Shown: positions 1 to 8,526, numbered from the stretch's first letter. The stretch: 19,492 nt of DNA from an uncultured Oribacterium sp. (GCA_900770445.1 CAAGKO010000092.1:1-19492), one strand, 5' to 3'. Notes: generated from the letters alone by a model not told the origin. A program made the numbers and translations.

Positions 1-115
1 CAGCTTCCTTCAGATCCTGCCTCGCGACAGACACCCTTGCCTTCGGCTATGTCCTTCCCGCTACCGGGCGGACTCCGGACTTACACCGGTTAGAAACGTG
101 CGCCGCCAGGCGCAC
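1..115 (-). mobile_element. Group II intron, 5' end (partial, domain I)
   Basis: Read on the minus strand, the sequence begins GTGCGCCTGG at position 115, matching the group II intron 5' consensus GUGYG. It continues with the domain I signature: GGAAGGACATAGCCGAAGG, then CAAGGGTGTC, then GGATCTGAAGGAAGC near position 5. These blocks resemble domain I of known bacterial introns, including the Oceanobacillus iheyensis IIC intron (GCAAGGGUGUC and AAUCUGAAGGAAGC). The 5' splice site falls seven bases past the hairpin that ends the yerC gene; class C introns are known to insert just after terminator hairpins. The reverse transcriptase ORF, catalytic domain V and 3' end would lie outside the window, so completeness cannot be judged. 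Class C is inferred from location and similarity of domain I only. Confidence 0.85.
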
Positions 116-121
116 ATCACG

Positions 122-155
122 AAAATCCCCACTCCGATCACGGAATGGGGATTTT
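122..155 (-). terminator. Rho-independent terminator of yerC
   Basis: A 15-bp stem (AAAATCCCC and GGGGATTTT at the base, with one G-T pair) closes a 4-nt loop about 56 bases past the yerC stop. On the minus strand the stem ends in TTTT, followed by CGTGAT and the intron. On the plus strand the hairpin runs into a T-rich tract, so it may act in both directions. It is also the likely recognition structure for the intron beside it. Confidence 0.8.
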
Positions 156-210
156 GCTTTCGTTTGCTTTTCCGATCAGATCCATGAAAGAATGCGATCG
201 AATCAGTACA

Positions 211-519
211 TCATTTCTTCTTCATGTTGTCTTCGAGTCCGAGGCGGCTGAAAACCATGTCATAGCCGTCGGCACCGTAGTTCAGTGAACGATTCACACG
301 GGAGATCGTCGCTGTCGACGCCCCCGTCGCCTTCGCGATGTTGAGATAGGTCTCGCCCTCTCGCAGCATCTTCGCTACCTCATAGCGCTGTGCCATGGAA
401 AGCAGCTCATTGATCGTGCACACATCCTCGAAGAACTTGTAGCACTCCTCCTTCGACTCCAGTGTCAGCACTGCATCAAATAAATGATCGACTTCCTTCG
501 TTTTTAACTTACTATTCAT
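211..519 (-). CDS. yerC: YerC/YecD family TrpR-related regulator
   Basis: This 102-aa protein has the length and composition of the YerC/YecD family, which is related to the tryptophan repressor TrpR and carries a helix-turn-helix. The TrpR-like core EVAKMLREGETYLNIAKATG (about residues 47-66) leads into ASTATISRVNRSL, the expected HTH recognition-helix region (about 67-79). The start is ATG with CAGGAG 11 nt upstream. A TTGAAA/TATACT promoter lies about 100 bp upstream and a strong terminator follows, so it is probably monocistronic. The target genes and any ligand of this family are not settled; no tryptophan genes are visible here. Confidence in the family is high, in the function low. Confidence 0.9.
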   Translation of the reverse strand: MNSKLKTKEVDHLFDAVLTLESKEECYKFFEDVCTINELLSMAQRYEVAKMLREGETYLNIAKATGASTATISRVNRSLNYGADGYDMVFSRLGLEDNMKKK

Positions 520-621
520 CCTGATGTCAACTCCTGTATATTACTAAGCACGAAAGCCGCGCACTGCTTTACCAGTTCTCAGTTTCAACGCGTGAGCTTT
601 CATGCTTTAATTTGCAAAAGT

Positions 622-650
622 AGTATAACACCGCCGTCCGCGACTTTCAA
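622..650 (-). promoter_or_regulatory. Sigma-A type promoter of yerC
   Basis: On the minus strand, TTGAAA (645-650) and TATACT (622-627) are separated by exactly 17 bp. Five of six bases match the consensus in each box. This predicts a 5' UTR of roughly 95 nt for yerC. Confidence 0.65.
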
Positions 651-693
651 GCAGATTACACGTAATCTGTGCAAGGAGACACTGCCCGGGGGC

Positions 694-728
694 ATCACAG
701 AACACCGCCTTCTGCAGTGTTCTGTGAT
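694..728 (-). repeat. Perfect 12-bp inverted repeat at the deacetylase stop codon
   Basis: ATCACAGAACAC and GTGTTCTGTGAT form a perfect 12-bp stem around an 11-nt loop, and the last base of the stem overlaps the TGA stop of the minus-strand deacetylase gene. No U-tract follows on the minus strand (GCCCCCGGGC comes next), so it is not a textbook terminator. It could still stop transcription or protect the 3' end of the mRNA. Confidence 0.6.
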
Positions 729-2494
729 CAGTTCCATTCTATCGGTGTCGGTCTCCTGGTGTCGAAGACGCTCTGCACGTCCATGAGGTCGCTGAGCTTC
801 GAATCTTCGCCGCAGTAGTCCTTCCAAAGGCGGTAGCCGTCGAGGTTCCGGCGGCCCTGACGCAGGCTGTCCCCGCTGATCTGTGTCCAGGCCTTCGTAG
901 AGTCAACGTTACAGAAGTAGCGGAAGCCGGCCTTTTCAAGCATCTGGAACTTCTCGTTATCCGCGCTGTACGGGTGCCAGTCGCCGATATCCGCACCGAA
1001 CGGGTAGAGGATGATATCGCACGGCTCCGGCATCAGCGTCTCGACATTCCGCTCCCAGCGATCCGTGTCCCGCGTGAGATCCGCGAGGCTCCGGTTCGTG
1101 AAGTTGATGTGGCCCCAGCTGTGCGAGGCGAGCTCGTAGCCGTCCTCCACCAGCGCCTTCATCAGCGTCTTCACCGTCTCCCGATCCGCCTCGATGTTCG
1201 GATTCGCCGTATTCTTCGGATCATAGTTCGGCGAGCTCGCATCGTAGGTCTCATCGGTACGATAGCCGAGCACACCGTTGTAGCCCGTAAACGCCATGAT
1301 GGCCTTCGCGCCGCGATAGGAGAAATCCGGATGCTCCTCGATGAAGTGATCAAGGATCGGCACGATGTCATAATCCCCGATGGAGACATTGCCCGCCGCA
1401 TCCGTGTACTGCAGCTTCAGCTTCCCGTTCTCATCGAGTACCATCTTATCCGCGAAGCCGCGGCCCTCCATGTACTCATAGTAGCAGACGTCGTCCTCCG
1501 ACATCACGAACGGCTTCTTCCCCTCCGGCAGCATGATCTTCTTCGACACCATCTTCTCCGTACCGTCGTCCTGCTTCTGCACCTCCGCGATGTCGTGGAG
1601 CCCCACGAGCACGTAGCCGCGCTCATACATCTGCTGCAGGATCTTCTCAAACTCCGGGATGGTCGTCATAACCTGATTGAAGTCCTTCCCCTGCTTGTCA
1701 TCGGTGAACGCGCGATCCGTATCCACCGTCAGGATATGGAAGAACACATGCGTGATCGCACTGTTGTCTGCCGCCACCATCGTCGCTGCGGTCGCCTGAT
1801 AGTTCTCGATCCGGCTCAGCGCCTCCGGGTCCTCCTTATAGTCGGAGTTTGCCAATGTCTCTGCCGCTGCATCATAATCATACATCGCAGCGAGTCGATC
1901 TGCCTTCGCAAAGAGTGCCGTCCGCGCATCCTGCGGCGCAGCATCAGTCTCTGTTTCACCGCCGCTCTCTCCCGAAGTCGCCACCACAGTACCGTCGCCC
2001 GCATTGGCGGCCTCATCCGACGTATCGCTGCCCGGGTTCAGCACGCTCTCCTGCATCACGCCCTGCTTCCCGACGTGAAGCCGCCTACCGAGCGCACGCA
2101 CACCGACGGCGAGCAGCAGGATCACATCGATCAGTATAAACGCCGCCAGGACACGATAGAACCAGGCCTTCCGCACCCGCGCCCGATGCCGCGCCTGACG
2201 CTCCGCTCGACGCGCCGCAAGCCGCTCCTCATACCGCCGCTCCATCTCCTCCGGATCCCCGTCAAACGTATCATACACCGGCTCGCCCGTCGCGACATCA
2301 TAACCATCCGCTTCCGTTTCAGTCGGATACGCATCATCCTCCGGCGCATCCATATCCACATCCGAAGACTTCTCTACATCCCACTGATCGGATGACGATG
2401 GCCCCTGCGCTGCATCGCCCATCGTCACATCCTCATCCAGATCGATATCCTCGAGATCGAGATCCGATTCCGAACCCAGTTTATTTTCTCTCAT
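728..2494 (-). CDS. Membrane-anchored polysaccharide deacetylase-like protein
   Basis: The 588-aa protein has three parts. Residues 1-85 are strongly acidic (D/E-rich, low complexity), followed by a basic Arg-rich stretch (86-110). A single transmembrane helix spans about 111-133, with the positive side at its N-terminal flank, so the acidic region should be cytoplasmic and the rest extracellular. The C-terminal half looks like a NodB-type carbohydrate esterase 4 domain: SEDD (332-335) stands where TFDD is usual, HSWGH (458-462) is the metal-binding H-x3-H motif, and YPFG (497-500) matches motif 3. Likely work is deacetylation of peptidoglycan or another surface glycan, but the substrate is unknown. 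The start ATG follows GAGGATAGGGAT. It is transcribed divergently from degV. Confidence 0.8.
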   Translation of the reverse strand: MRENKLGSESDLDLEDIDLDEDVTMGDAAQGPSSSDQWDVEKSSDVDMDAPEDDAYPTETEADGYDVATGEPVYDTFDGDPEEMERRYEERLAARRAERQARHRARVRKAWFYRVLAAFILIDVILLLAVGVRALGRRLHVGKQGVMQESVLNPGSDTSDEAANAGDGTVVATSGESGGETETDAAPQDARTALFAKADRLAAMYDYDAAAETLANSDYKEDPEALSRIENYQATAATMVAADNSAITHVFFHILTVDTDRAFTDDKQGKDFNQVMTTIPEFEKILQQMYERGYVLVGLHDIAEVQKQDDGTEKMVSKKIMLPEGKKPFVMSEDDVCYYEYMEGRGFADKMVLDENGKLKLQYTDAAGNVSIGDYDIVPILDHFIEEHPDFSYRGAKAIMAFTGYNGVLGYRTDETYDASSPNYDPKNTANPNIEADRETVKTLMKALVEDGYELASHSWGHINFTNRSLADLTRDTDRWERNVETLMPEPCDIILYPFGADIGDWHPYSADNEKFQMLEKAGFRYFCNVDSTKAWTQISGDSLRQGRRNLDGYRLWKDYCGEDSKLSDLMDVQSVFDTRRPTPIEWN

Positions 2495-2509
2495 ATCCCT
2501 ATCCTCATC

Positions 2510-2525
2510 TCACTTCAAGAAGTGA
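2510..2525. repeat. Short palindrome in the deacetylase leader
   Basis: TCACTTC-AA-GAAGTGA forms 7-bp arms about 15 bases upstream of the deacetylase ATG, next to its ribosome binding site. It could be an operator or a small leader hairpin. No function can be assigned from sequence. Confidence 0.4.
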
Positions 2526-2688
2526 TGTCCACCGTTCAGACGCCCCTCTTGTCTATTCAAAATTTATAAAAGTGCAAAAAACCACAAATAACATTTTGTC
2601 AATTATGCATATCTTAACGCAGAAGCCCCACACAGGCAACAAACACTTCCTTAATTTTCCGAGTCACTGTTCACACCTGGACTCCCGA

Positions 2689-2716
2689 TTGACATGTCAT
2701 GCCCGTCTGCTATAAT
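2689..2716 (+). promoter_or_regulatory. Strong sigma-A promoter of degV
   Basis: A perfect TTGACA (2689-2694) and a perfect TATAAT (2711-2716) are separated by 16 bp. Transcription would begin near 2723, about 35 nt before the degV start. Confidence 0.85.
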
Positions 2717-2756
2717 ATCTAGTATTAAAAACTATGTGTTGTTAAAGAGGCGAAGC

Positions 2757-3611
2757 ATGAACTATAAGATTATAGGTGACAGCTGTTGTGATTATACCCC
2801 GGAACTGAAGGCGGATCCGCATTTTACGATCGTTCCGCTCACGCTGGAAATCGGAGATTATTCCGTCGTGGATGACGAACACTTCGATCAGCTCGATTTT
2901 CTGAAGCGTGTACATGCCTCGCCGATCGGAGCGAAAACCGCCTGCCCGTCTCCGGAAGCCTATATGAAGGCGATGGAGGACAGCGACGCAGAGGAGGTCT
3001 ATGTCATCACCCTCTCCGAGCATCTCTCCGGCTCCTATCAGGCCGCCGTCATCGGAAAGCAGATGTACGAGGAGGAGCACCCGGACGACGGACGGAAGAT
3101 CTATGTGTTCAGCTCCGATACCGCATCGGCCGGTCAGCTGAATTTCTGCCTCACGATTAAGGATTTAAAGGAGGCCGGAAAAAGCTTTGACGAGGTCGTC
3201 ACCCTCGTAAACGAAAAGATCCACACGATGAAGACCTATTTCGTGCTTGAGTCCCTCGACACCCTTCGGAAGAACGGACGTCTGTCCGCCGTAAAGTCCT
3301 TCCTTGCATCCGCCCTCAACATCAAGCCGATCATGAGTGGCGACGGTGGTGTCATCATCCAGCTCGAGAATCAGCGTGGTATCAATAAGGCGCTGAAGCG
3401 TATGTGCCAGATCGCAGTCGAAAAGGCCGGCGGTCCGGAGAAGACCGCTCTTCTCCGTCTCTGCATCACGCATGTGAACAACCCGGCCCGCGCCGAGCTC
3501 GTAAAAGAAGAATTTCAGAAGCTCGCAAGCTTCCGTGAGATCGTGATCACCGACGCCATGGGCGTCGCCACCGTCTACGCGGAGGACGGCGGCATCGTCA
3601 TCGGACTTTAA
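2757..3611 (+). CDS. DegV family fatty-acid-binding protein
   Basis: The start is set at ATG 2757, preceded by AAAGAGG 6 nt upstream. An in-frame start at 2694 lies inside the promoter and is rejected. The 284-aa product begins MNYKIIGDSCCDYTPEL, the usual DegV N-terminal strand and DS motif. It carries TACPSPEAYMKA, the ITLSEHLSGSYQAA motif (serine-rich lipid head-group site), SSDTASAGQ and the C-terminal DAMGVATVYAEDGG. DegV proteins bind a fatty acid; in Gram-positives the related FakB subunits present fatty acids to the kinase FakA for phosphorylation. No fakA-like DAK gene is visible nearby, so the partner would be encoded elsewhere. It is monocistronic: own promoter, own terminator. Confidence 0.93.
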   Translation: MNYKIIGDSCCDYTPELKADPHFTIVPLTLEIGDYSVVDDEHFDQLDFLKRVHASPIGAKTACPSPEAYMKAMEDSDAEEVYVITLSEHLSGSYQAAVIGKQMYEEEHPDDGRKIYVFSSDTASAGQLNFCLTIKDLKEAGKSFDEVVTLVNEKIHTMKTYFVLESLDTLRKNGRLSAVKSFLASALNIKPIMSGDGGVIIQLENQRGINKALKRMCQIAVEKAGGPEKTALLRLCITHVNNPARAELVKEEFQKLASFREIVITDAMGVATVYAEDGGIVIGL

Positions 3612-3620
3612 ACCCCAGAG

Positions 3621-3654
3621 AAAAACCAGGCCATTTTCGGCCTGGTTTTTCTTT
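3621..3654 (+). terminator. Bidirectional terminator between degV and the foldase gene
   Basis: AAAAACCAGGCC and GGCCTGGTTTTT make a perfect 12-bp stem with a 6-nt loop and T-rich flanks. It sits between two convergent stop codons (degV at 3611, foldase TAA at 3653-3655), so it can serve both transcripts. Confidence 0.9.
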
Positions 3655-4633
3655 AGAACGAGATATTCGCATCAAACAGCGAAAAGAAATTATCCGCGGT
3701 ACTCTCCGGATGCGCCGTGAGATCGATCTCCTTCCAGAATGGTTCACGGAAACGAACGATGTGCTCATCGGCGTACGCCGTATACTGCTTGAGGAGCGCA
3801 TTCGAACGGATCGTTTCCTCAAGCTTTTTCTTACGCTCGAGCGTCGCCGCCTCATCATAAGCATCGATGCACTTCAGGATATAGTATCTGCCATCCTGCT
3901 CGATGATCTCCGAGATCTGTCCCTCCTCGAGGGCGAAGGCCGCCTGGTAGATGGCGTCCTCCTTCTCGGACTTCGCGAGCGTCTTCTCGATGTTCGGGTC
4001 CTCACTGTTCTGACGTGCGTAGTAGGAGAAGTTTGCGCCCGAAACATGCACCTGCTGCAGAAGCTGCTCCGCAAGCAGCTCATCCGACACCACGATTTCC
4101 TGCACACGGATGATCTTCGCATCTGCGTCGGAGACCTCGGAATCCACATCCGAGATCAGGTACTCGGCGGTCTTGCAGGCCACGAAATACTCCGTGTAGA
4201 TCGAGACGACATCGTCGAGCGTGCAGTCGCCCATGAGGGCCATATCCTCTGCGCTGAGGCCGTCGTAGAAGTCGTTCGCGACGGTACGGATCTTCTCCAT
4301 ATCGGTCGAGGTCGCGATGATGCCTTTCTCGGTCGCCAGCAGATTCAGCGTCTTGATGTCCTGAAGAAACTCCTTCATCTTCGCGACGAAGTATGGACCG
4401 TAGGTACTCTCCTGCTGGTTTTCCACCGGCAGATCCCAGATTTCCGCACCGAGCTGATTCTGATAGCGATTTCGCTCGGAACCGATCACGATCATCGCCT
4501 GCGCCTTCGTATAGCCGTCGACATCCTCGGTTTTACCCGTGATTTCGATGCCCTTACACGAAATGAAGCTGCATGCTATCAGCACGCAGCTCAGAACAAG
4601 CACTGTTTTCTTGAAAAGTCGTTTAAACGTCAT
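3653..4633 (-). CDS. PrsA/SurA-like peptidyl-prolyl isomerase lipoprotein
   Basis: The 326-aa protein starts with a basic signal peptide (MTFKRLFKK, then a hydrophobic run). Lipobox-like cysteines occur as LIAC (Cys21) and FISC (Cys26), so it is probably lipid-anchored at the outer face of the membrane. A SurA-N-like helical region is followed by a parvulin (PpiC/rotamase) domain at about residues 173-265, marked by IIRVQEIVVSDELLAEQLL, FALEEGQIS and DGRYYILK. By family, it would help fold exported proteins. The sequence is divergent and some parvulins of this type are inactive, so chaperone activity is safer than isomerase activity. The ribosome binding site is weak (GAGAAAG). It is probably the last gene of the glgA unit, 121 bp behind the PAP2-like gene. 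Confidence 0.82.
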   Translation of the reverse strand: MTFKRLFKKTVLVLSCVLIACSFISCKGIEITGKTEDVDGYTKAQAMIVIGSERNRYQNQLGAEIWDLPVENQQESTYGPYFVAKMKEFLQDIKTLNLLATEKGIIATSTDMEKIRTVANDFYDGLSAEDMALMGDCTLDDVVSIYTEYFVACKTAEYLISDVDSEVSDADAKIIRVQEIVVSDELLAEQLLQQVHVSGANFSYYARQNSEDPNIEKTLAKSEKEDAIYQAAFALEEGQISEIIEQDGRYYILKCIDAYDEAATLERKKKLEETIRSNALLKQYTAYADEHIVRFREPFWKEIDLTAHPESTADNFFSLFDANISF

Positions 4634-4754
4634 TCAGTAGTTCTTTCTCTATCTTTCTTTCAGTTTACAGCGTTTTCATTCTTTCGATCGAAGCAGACTG
4701 CCCGCAATCGAATACCCGTTCATGCTCCTCCGAAGCTGTGAACGATCAGCACGG

Positions 4755-5216
4755 CTACCAGTAGAAACCGCGCATCCAGAAGGCCGTGACGATGCCGAGG
4801 ATCGCGCCCATCAGCACCTGCAGCGGTGTGTGTCCGACGTACTCCTTCAGCTTCATCTGAAACTCCTCCGGCTTCCAGTTAAACGGATTATCTTCGAGGA
4901 TCTTGTTGAGAAGCACCGCCTGCTTTCCGGTCTCCATGCGTACGCCGGTCGCATCGTACATGACGACGCTCGCGAGCACGAAGCTGACCGCGAAGGCCGG
5001 TGACTGGAGTCCATACTGGAGCGCAGCGGCGGTCGTCAGTGCCACGACCGTAGAGGTGTGGCTCGACGGCATCCCACCGGATCCGGTGAGACGCTCCCAG
5101 CTGATGCCATGGTTTAAGTAGGCATCCAGCGCAGTTTTGATCACCTGCGCGAGGAGCCAGGAAACCACCGCCGCCATCAGCATATAGTTCTGTAATAAGT
5201 CATCCAAAAAATTCAT
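4755..5216 (-). CDS. Divergent PAP2 family membrane protein (YuiD-like)
   Basis: The 153-aa length is typical of the divergent PAP2 (DUF212) family. Hydrophobic segments lie near residues 11-30, 55-90 and 128-150. The family motifs are present: GSGGMPSSHTS (45-55), DATGVR (88-93) and GHTPLQVLMG near the C-terminus, containing the histidines expected of the acid phosphatase fold. Members are integral membrane proteins assumed to act on phosphorylated lipids such as polyprenyl phosphates, but substrates are not proven. The gene starts 29 bp after the glgA stop with a poor ribosome binding site, which suggests cotranscription with glgA. Confidence 0.9.
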   Translation of the reverse strand: MNFLDDLLQNYMLMAAVVSWLLAQVIKTALDAYLNHGISWERLTGSGGMPSSHTSTVVALTTAAALQYGLQSPAFAVSFVLASVVMYDATGVRMETGKQAVLLNKILEDNPFNWKPEEFQMKLKEYVGHTPLQVLMGAILGIVTAFWMRGFYW

Positions 5217-5245
5217 CTAGTATGTTCTTTCATGATGCAAAGAGA

Positions 5246-6691
5246 TCAATATCCTATCAGCCAGTCATACAGCTCCTGATACTTCATGGCGCTGGTCTTC
5301 CAGGAGTAGTCTGCCGCCATCGCACGGTCCACGAGCTTGTTCCACTCACGCTTATGATCGTAGTATACGCTCTCCGCGTAACGGATCGTACCGAGCATCT
5401 CATGCGCGTTATAGTTCGAGAAGGAGAAGCCGGTTCCACTATCCTCGTACTCATTGTACGGCTGTACGGTATCGCGCAGTCCGCCGGTTTCACGTACGAT
5501 CGGAACCGTTCCGTAGCGGAGGGCGATCAGCTGGCTGAGTCCGCACGGCTCAAAGAGTGACGGCATCAGATATGCATCGCAGGAAGCATAGATCTTATGG
5601 CTGATTTCATTGGAATAATAAATCTGTGCAGAGACCTTATCATGGTACTTCCAGTCATAGTGACGGAACATGTTCTCGTACTTCTCATCACCGGTACCGA
5701 GCACCACGAACTGGATATCATCCTGACAGAGCTCATCCATGATGCACTCGACGAGGTCGAGACCCTTCTGGTCGGTGAGACGGGATACGATACCGATCAT
5801 CATCTTGCCCGGATCCACGTTCATACCGAACTGCTCCTGCAGCGCCTTCTTGTTCTTCGCCTTCTCCTTACGGAAGTTGCGGGCGTTGAACGGCTTTACG
5901 AGGTACTTATCCGTCTCCGGATTCCAGTCATCATAGTCGATACCGTTTACGATGCCACGGAGGTCGTGCGCACGTGCGCGGAGCAGTCCGTCGAGGCCCT
6001 CGCCGTAGAACGGCATCTTGATCTCCTCTGCATAGGTATCGGAAACCGTAGTGATCGCGTCGGCATAGACGAGGCCACCCTTCAGGAGGTTACCATCCTT
6101 ATTGCACTCGAGCTTATCCGGTGTGAAGTAGTAGTCGGACAGCTGCGTGAAACGCTGGATCGTCTTCACATCCCATACACCCTGGAACTTCAGGTTGTGG
6201 ATCGTGATGACCGACTTGATGGAACGATAGTACTCTCCGCCGGCGAAACGATCGTGCAGAAGCACCGGCACGAGACCGGTCTGCCAGTCGTGGCAGTGGA
6301 TCACATCCGGATGCCAGTCAAGCAGCGGCAACGCGGACAGTGCTGCATAGCAGAAGAAGCAGAACTTCTCGAGATCCCAGTACCAGTCACCATATGGACG
6401 GTCACCGGAGAAGTAGGACTCGTTGTCGATGAAGTAGTAGGTCACACCCTGGTACTCATACTTCAGGATACCGACATAGCGATCCTGTCCGAGATAGTTC
6501 ATATAGAAGTGGGTCACGTACTCCATCTTCTGACGCCACTCCCACGGGATACACATATACTTCGGGATCATGACACGGCAGTCATAGTACTGCTGATCGA
6601 TGGTCTTCGGAAGCGATCCGACGACGTCCGCGAGTCCACCCGTCTTGATGAAAGGTACGGCCTCCGATGCGAGCATGAGTATGTTTTTCAT
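5246..6691 (-). CDS. glgA: Glycogen (starch) synthase, GT5 family
   Basis: The 481-aa protein matches the usual size of bacterial GlgA, which transfers glucose from ADP-glucose to a growing alpha-1,4-glucan. The N-terminal motif KTGGLADVVGSLP (16-28) contains the ADP-glucose-binding Lys16-x-Gly-Gly. HCHDWQT and the C-terminal EPCGLSQLIALRYG (from Glu381) with ETGGL complete the GT5 signature and the GT-B fold. The ATG follows CCGGAGGATTAA, a strong ribosome binding site. A separate promoter upstream (6746-6774) makes it likely to be independent of recN. No glgB, glgC, glgD or glgP gene is nearby, so the pathway genes are scattered. Confidence 0.97.
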   Translation of the reverse strand: MKNILMLASEAVPFIKTGGLADVVGSLPKTIDQQYYDCRVMIPKYMCIPWEWRQKMEYVTHFYMNYLGQDRYVGILKYEYQGVTYYFIDNESYFSGDRPYGDWYWDLEKFCFFCYAALSALPLLDWHPDVIHCHDWQTGLVPVLLHDRFAGGEYYRSIKSVITIHNLKFQGVWDVKTIQRFTQLSDYYFTPDKLECNKDGNLLKGGLVYADAITTVSDTYAEEIKMPFYGEGLDGLLRARAHDLRGIVNGIDYDDWNPETDKYLVKPFNARNFRKEKAKNKKALQEQFGMNVDPGKMMIGIVSRLTDQKGLDLVECIMDELCQDDIQFVVLGTGDEKYENMFRHYDWKYHDKVSAQIYYSNEISHKIYASCDAYLMPSLFEPCGLSQLIALRYGTVPIVRETGGLRDTVQPYNEYEDSGTGFSFSNYNAHEMLGTIRYAESVYYDHKREWNKLVDRAMAADYSWKTSAMKYQELYDWLIGY

Positions 6692-6745
6692 TTAATCCTC
6701 CGGTCCATATTTCTTAAATAGAAATATAAATTATATATACCAACT

Positions 6746-6774
6746 ATTTTAATCCTTCGTGAAACGCTTCGCAA
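6746..6774 (-). promoter_or_regulatory. Putative promoter of glgA
   Basis: On the minus strand TTGCGA (6769-6774) and TAAAAT (6746-6751) are spaced by 17 bp. They match the -35 and -10 consensus at 4/6 and 5/6. An AT-rich stretch follows and leads into the glgA ribosome binding site. Confidence 0.5.
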
Positions 6775-6876
6775 GGCTTTTAGCTTCGTGTGGCCAATGC
6801 CGTCGGTCGGAGCGTACATCTCCGCCCGGACGGTTCTGCATCCGGTGCTGCCCGGCCACCGTCGACCGGCATACGA

Positions 6877-8526
6877 TCATGTTCGCGCCAGCTTCTTCAG
6901 CTCCCGCGCATTTGCAAGTACGGCCTCCGTGATCTGACCGCCCGCAAGCAGTCGCGCGAGCTCCAGGACGGAGTCTTCTTCCGAAAGTGCATGAATCCTG
7001 GTATGCGTATGACCGTCGGCGACGGACTTTTCGATGCAGAAGTGCTGATCCGCCTTCGCCGCGATCTGCGGGAGATGCGTGATCAGGATGACCTGGTGAA
7101 GCTGCGCGATCTTCCTGAGCTTCTCCGATACCTTCTCTGCCGTCCGACCGGAGATACCGGTATCGATCTCATCGAAGATCAGGGTCGGAATCTCATCGCT
7201 GTCCGCGAGCACGGTCTTGATGGAGAGCATGATACGGCTGAGCTCACCACCGGACGCCACCTCACTGAGCGGTCGCAGCGGTTCTCCCGGGTTCAGGCTC
7301 ACGACGAAGTGGGCCTCATCCATACCATTCGCGCCCGGCTCCTTCAGGGCCGTGAGCGGAAGCTCGAAGCGGATATCCAGGAAGCCCATCTCCGACAGTT
7401 CCTGACGGATGCGTTCACTCAGTTGCTTCGCGCCCCGTTCACGGGCCTTCGTAAGCTCGGCACAGCGCGCCCGAAGCACGGACGCTGCCTTTGCGACGGC
7501 CTTCTCACAGCGTGATCGTGCCGCATCATAGTCCTCGAGCTCGGCGAGACGCTGCTTCTTCGCCACGAGGGTGTCCTCCACCTTCGCGACGGTACCGCCA
7601 TACTTCATCATGATCGAACGGATATAGTCGAGGCGCTCCGTCACCAACTCGAAATCCTCCTCGTCGTACTCGTTGTTTTCCATGTAGTGATCGAGCGCAC
7701 GCACTGTGTCCTCGGAAATCGAGGAGAGGTCATACAGGCTGTCGCTGATGTTCTGAAGCGCACTGTCGTACTGGAGGGCATCCTGCATCTCGTGGATCGC
7801 CGACGAAAAATCGACGTCGTCGAGGATCTCCCGCGTCCGTGCAACCGAGCCATAGATGCGCTGTGCATTCTGATACTTCCGGTACTTCTGGGCGAGCTCT
7901 TCCTCCTCGCCTTCGCGCAGTGCCGCCTTCTCGATATCGTCGATTTCGAACTGCAGGAAATCGAGCTCCCGCTGACGCTGTCCCTCATCCATATCGAAGC
8001 CCGCGAGCTTCTCGCGGAGCGCCGTCCAGTCATGGTACTTCTCTGCGATCTCTGCCCGCAGCGCCCCCGTCTCCCGCTGCTGGAAATCATCGAGGATCTT
8101 CAGATGGTAGCCGTCCCGGAGCAGTGACTGATGCTCATGCTGCCCGTGGATATCGATGAGGAGCTCCGTCACCTTCCGGAGCTTCGCGAGCGTCACGGTC
8201 TCATCATTGATCTTGATTTCCGAACGCGTGGCCGAGATTTTCCGGCGGATGATGAGTTGCCCGTCCTCCGGCTCGATGTCGAGCGCACGCAGCTTCCCGA
8301 TGAGCTCCTCGCTGAAATCACCGAAGACGAGCTCTACGAGTCCATACGGCTGGCCGCTACGGATCATGTCCCGGCTGGCCTTCGAGCCCAGTGCCAGATT
8401 GATGGATCCGATCAGGATGGACTTACCGGCACCTGTTTCACCGGTCAGAATATTGAGCCCCGGCTCGAACTCCACCTCGGCGGAGTCGATCAGAGCGAGA
8501 TCCTTTACATGAAGATGATATAACAT
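6877..8526 (-). CDS. recN: DNA repair protein RecN (SMC-like ATPase)
   Basis: The 549-aa protein has SMC-family architecture. Walker A GETGAGKS lies at residues 29-36, and a long charged coiled-coil region occupies the middle (about 150-370). The ABC signature SGGE is at 425-428 and Walker B TLIFDE at 448-453, followed by DTGISGRTA. RecN acts early at DNA double-strand breaks, holding ends together for recombination. The ATG has GGAG 9 nt upstream. It is the last gene of the long minus-strand cluster, 118 bp after argR, as argR-recN order in other Firmicutes predicts. Confidence 0.97.
   Translation of the reverse strand: MLYHLHVKDLALIDSAEVEFEPGLNILTGETGAGKSILIGSINLALGSKASRDMIRSGQPYGLVELVFGDFSEELIGKLRALDIEPEDGQLIIRRKISATRSEIKINDETVTLAKLRKVTELLIDIHGQHEHQSLLRDGYHLKILDDFQQRETGALRAEIAEKYHDWTALREKLAGFDMDEGQRQRELDFLQFEIDDIEKAALREGEEEELAQKYRKYQNAQRIYGSVARTREILDDVDFSSAIHEMQDALQYDSALQNISDSLYDLSSISEDTVRALDHYMENNEYDEEDFELVTERLDYIRSIMMKYGGTVAKVEDTLVAKKQRLAELEDYDAARSRCEKAVAKAASVLRARCAELTKARERGAKQLSERIRQELSEMGFLDIRFELPLTALKEPGANGMDEAHFVVSLNPGEPLRPLSEVASGGELSRIMLSIKTVLADSDEIPTLIFDEIDTGISGRTAEKVSEKLRKIAQLHQVILITHLPQIAAKADQHFCIEKSVADGHTHTRIHALSEEDSVLELARLLAGGQITEAVLANARELKKLART

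Noticed and set aside
974..2395. 473-aa plus-strand ORF opposite the deacetylase
   Set aside because: It is antisense to a gene with clear motifs, rich in Arg/His/Ile/Leu as expected from a complementary frame, and matches no family. Similar long antisense ORFs at 3710-4741, 5597-6721, 8678-10075, 10913-12262 and 13084-14052 were rejected for the same reason.
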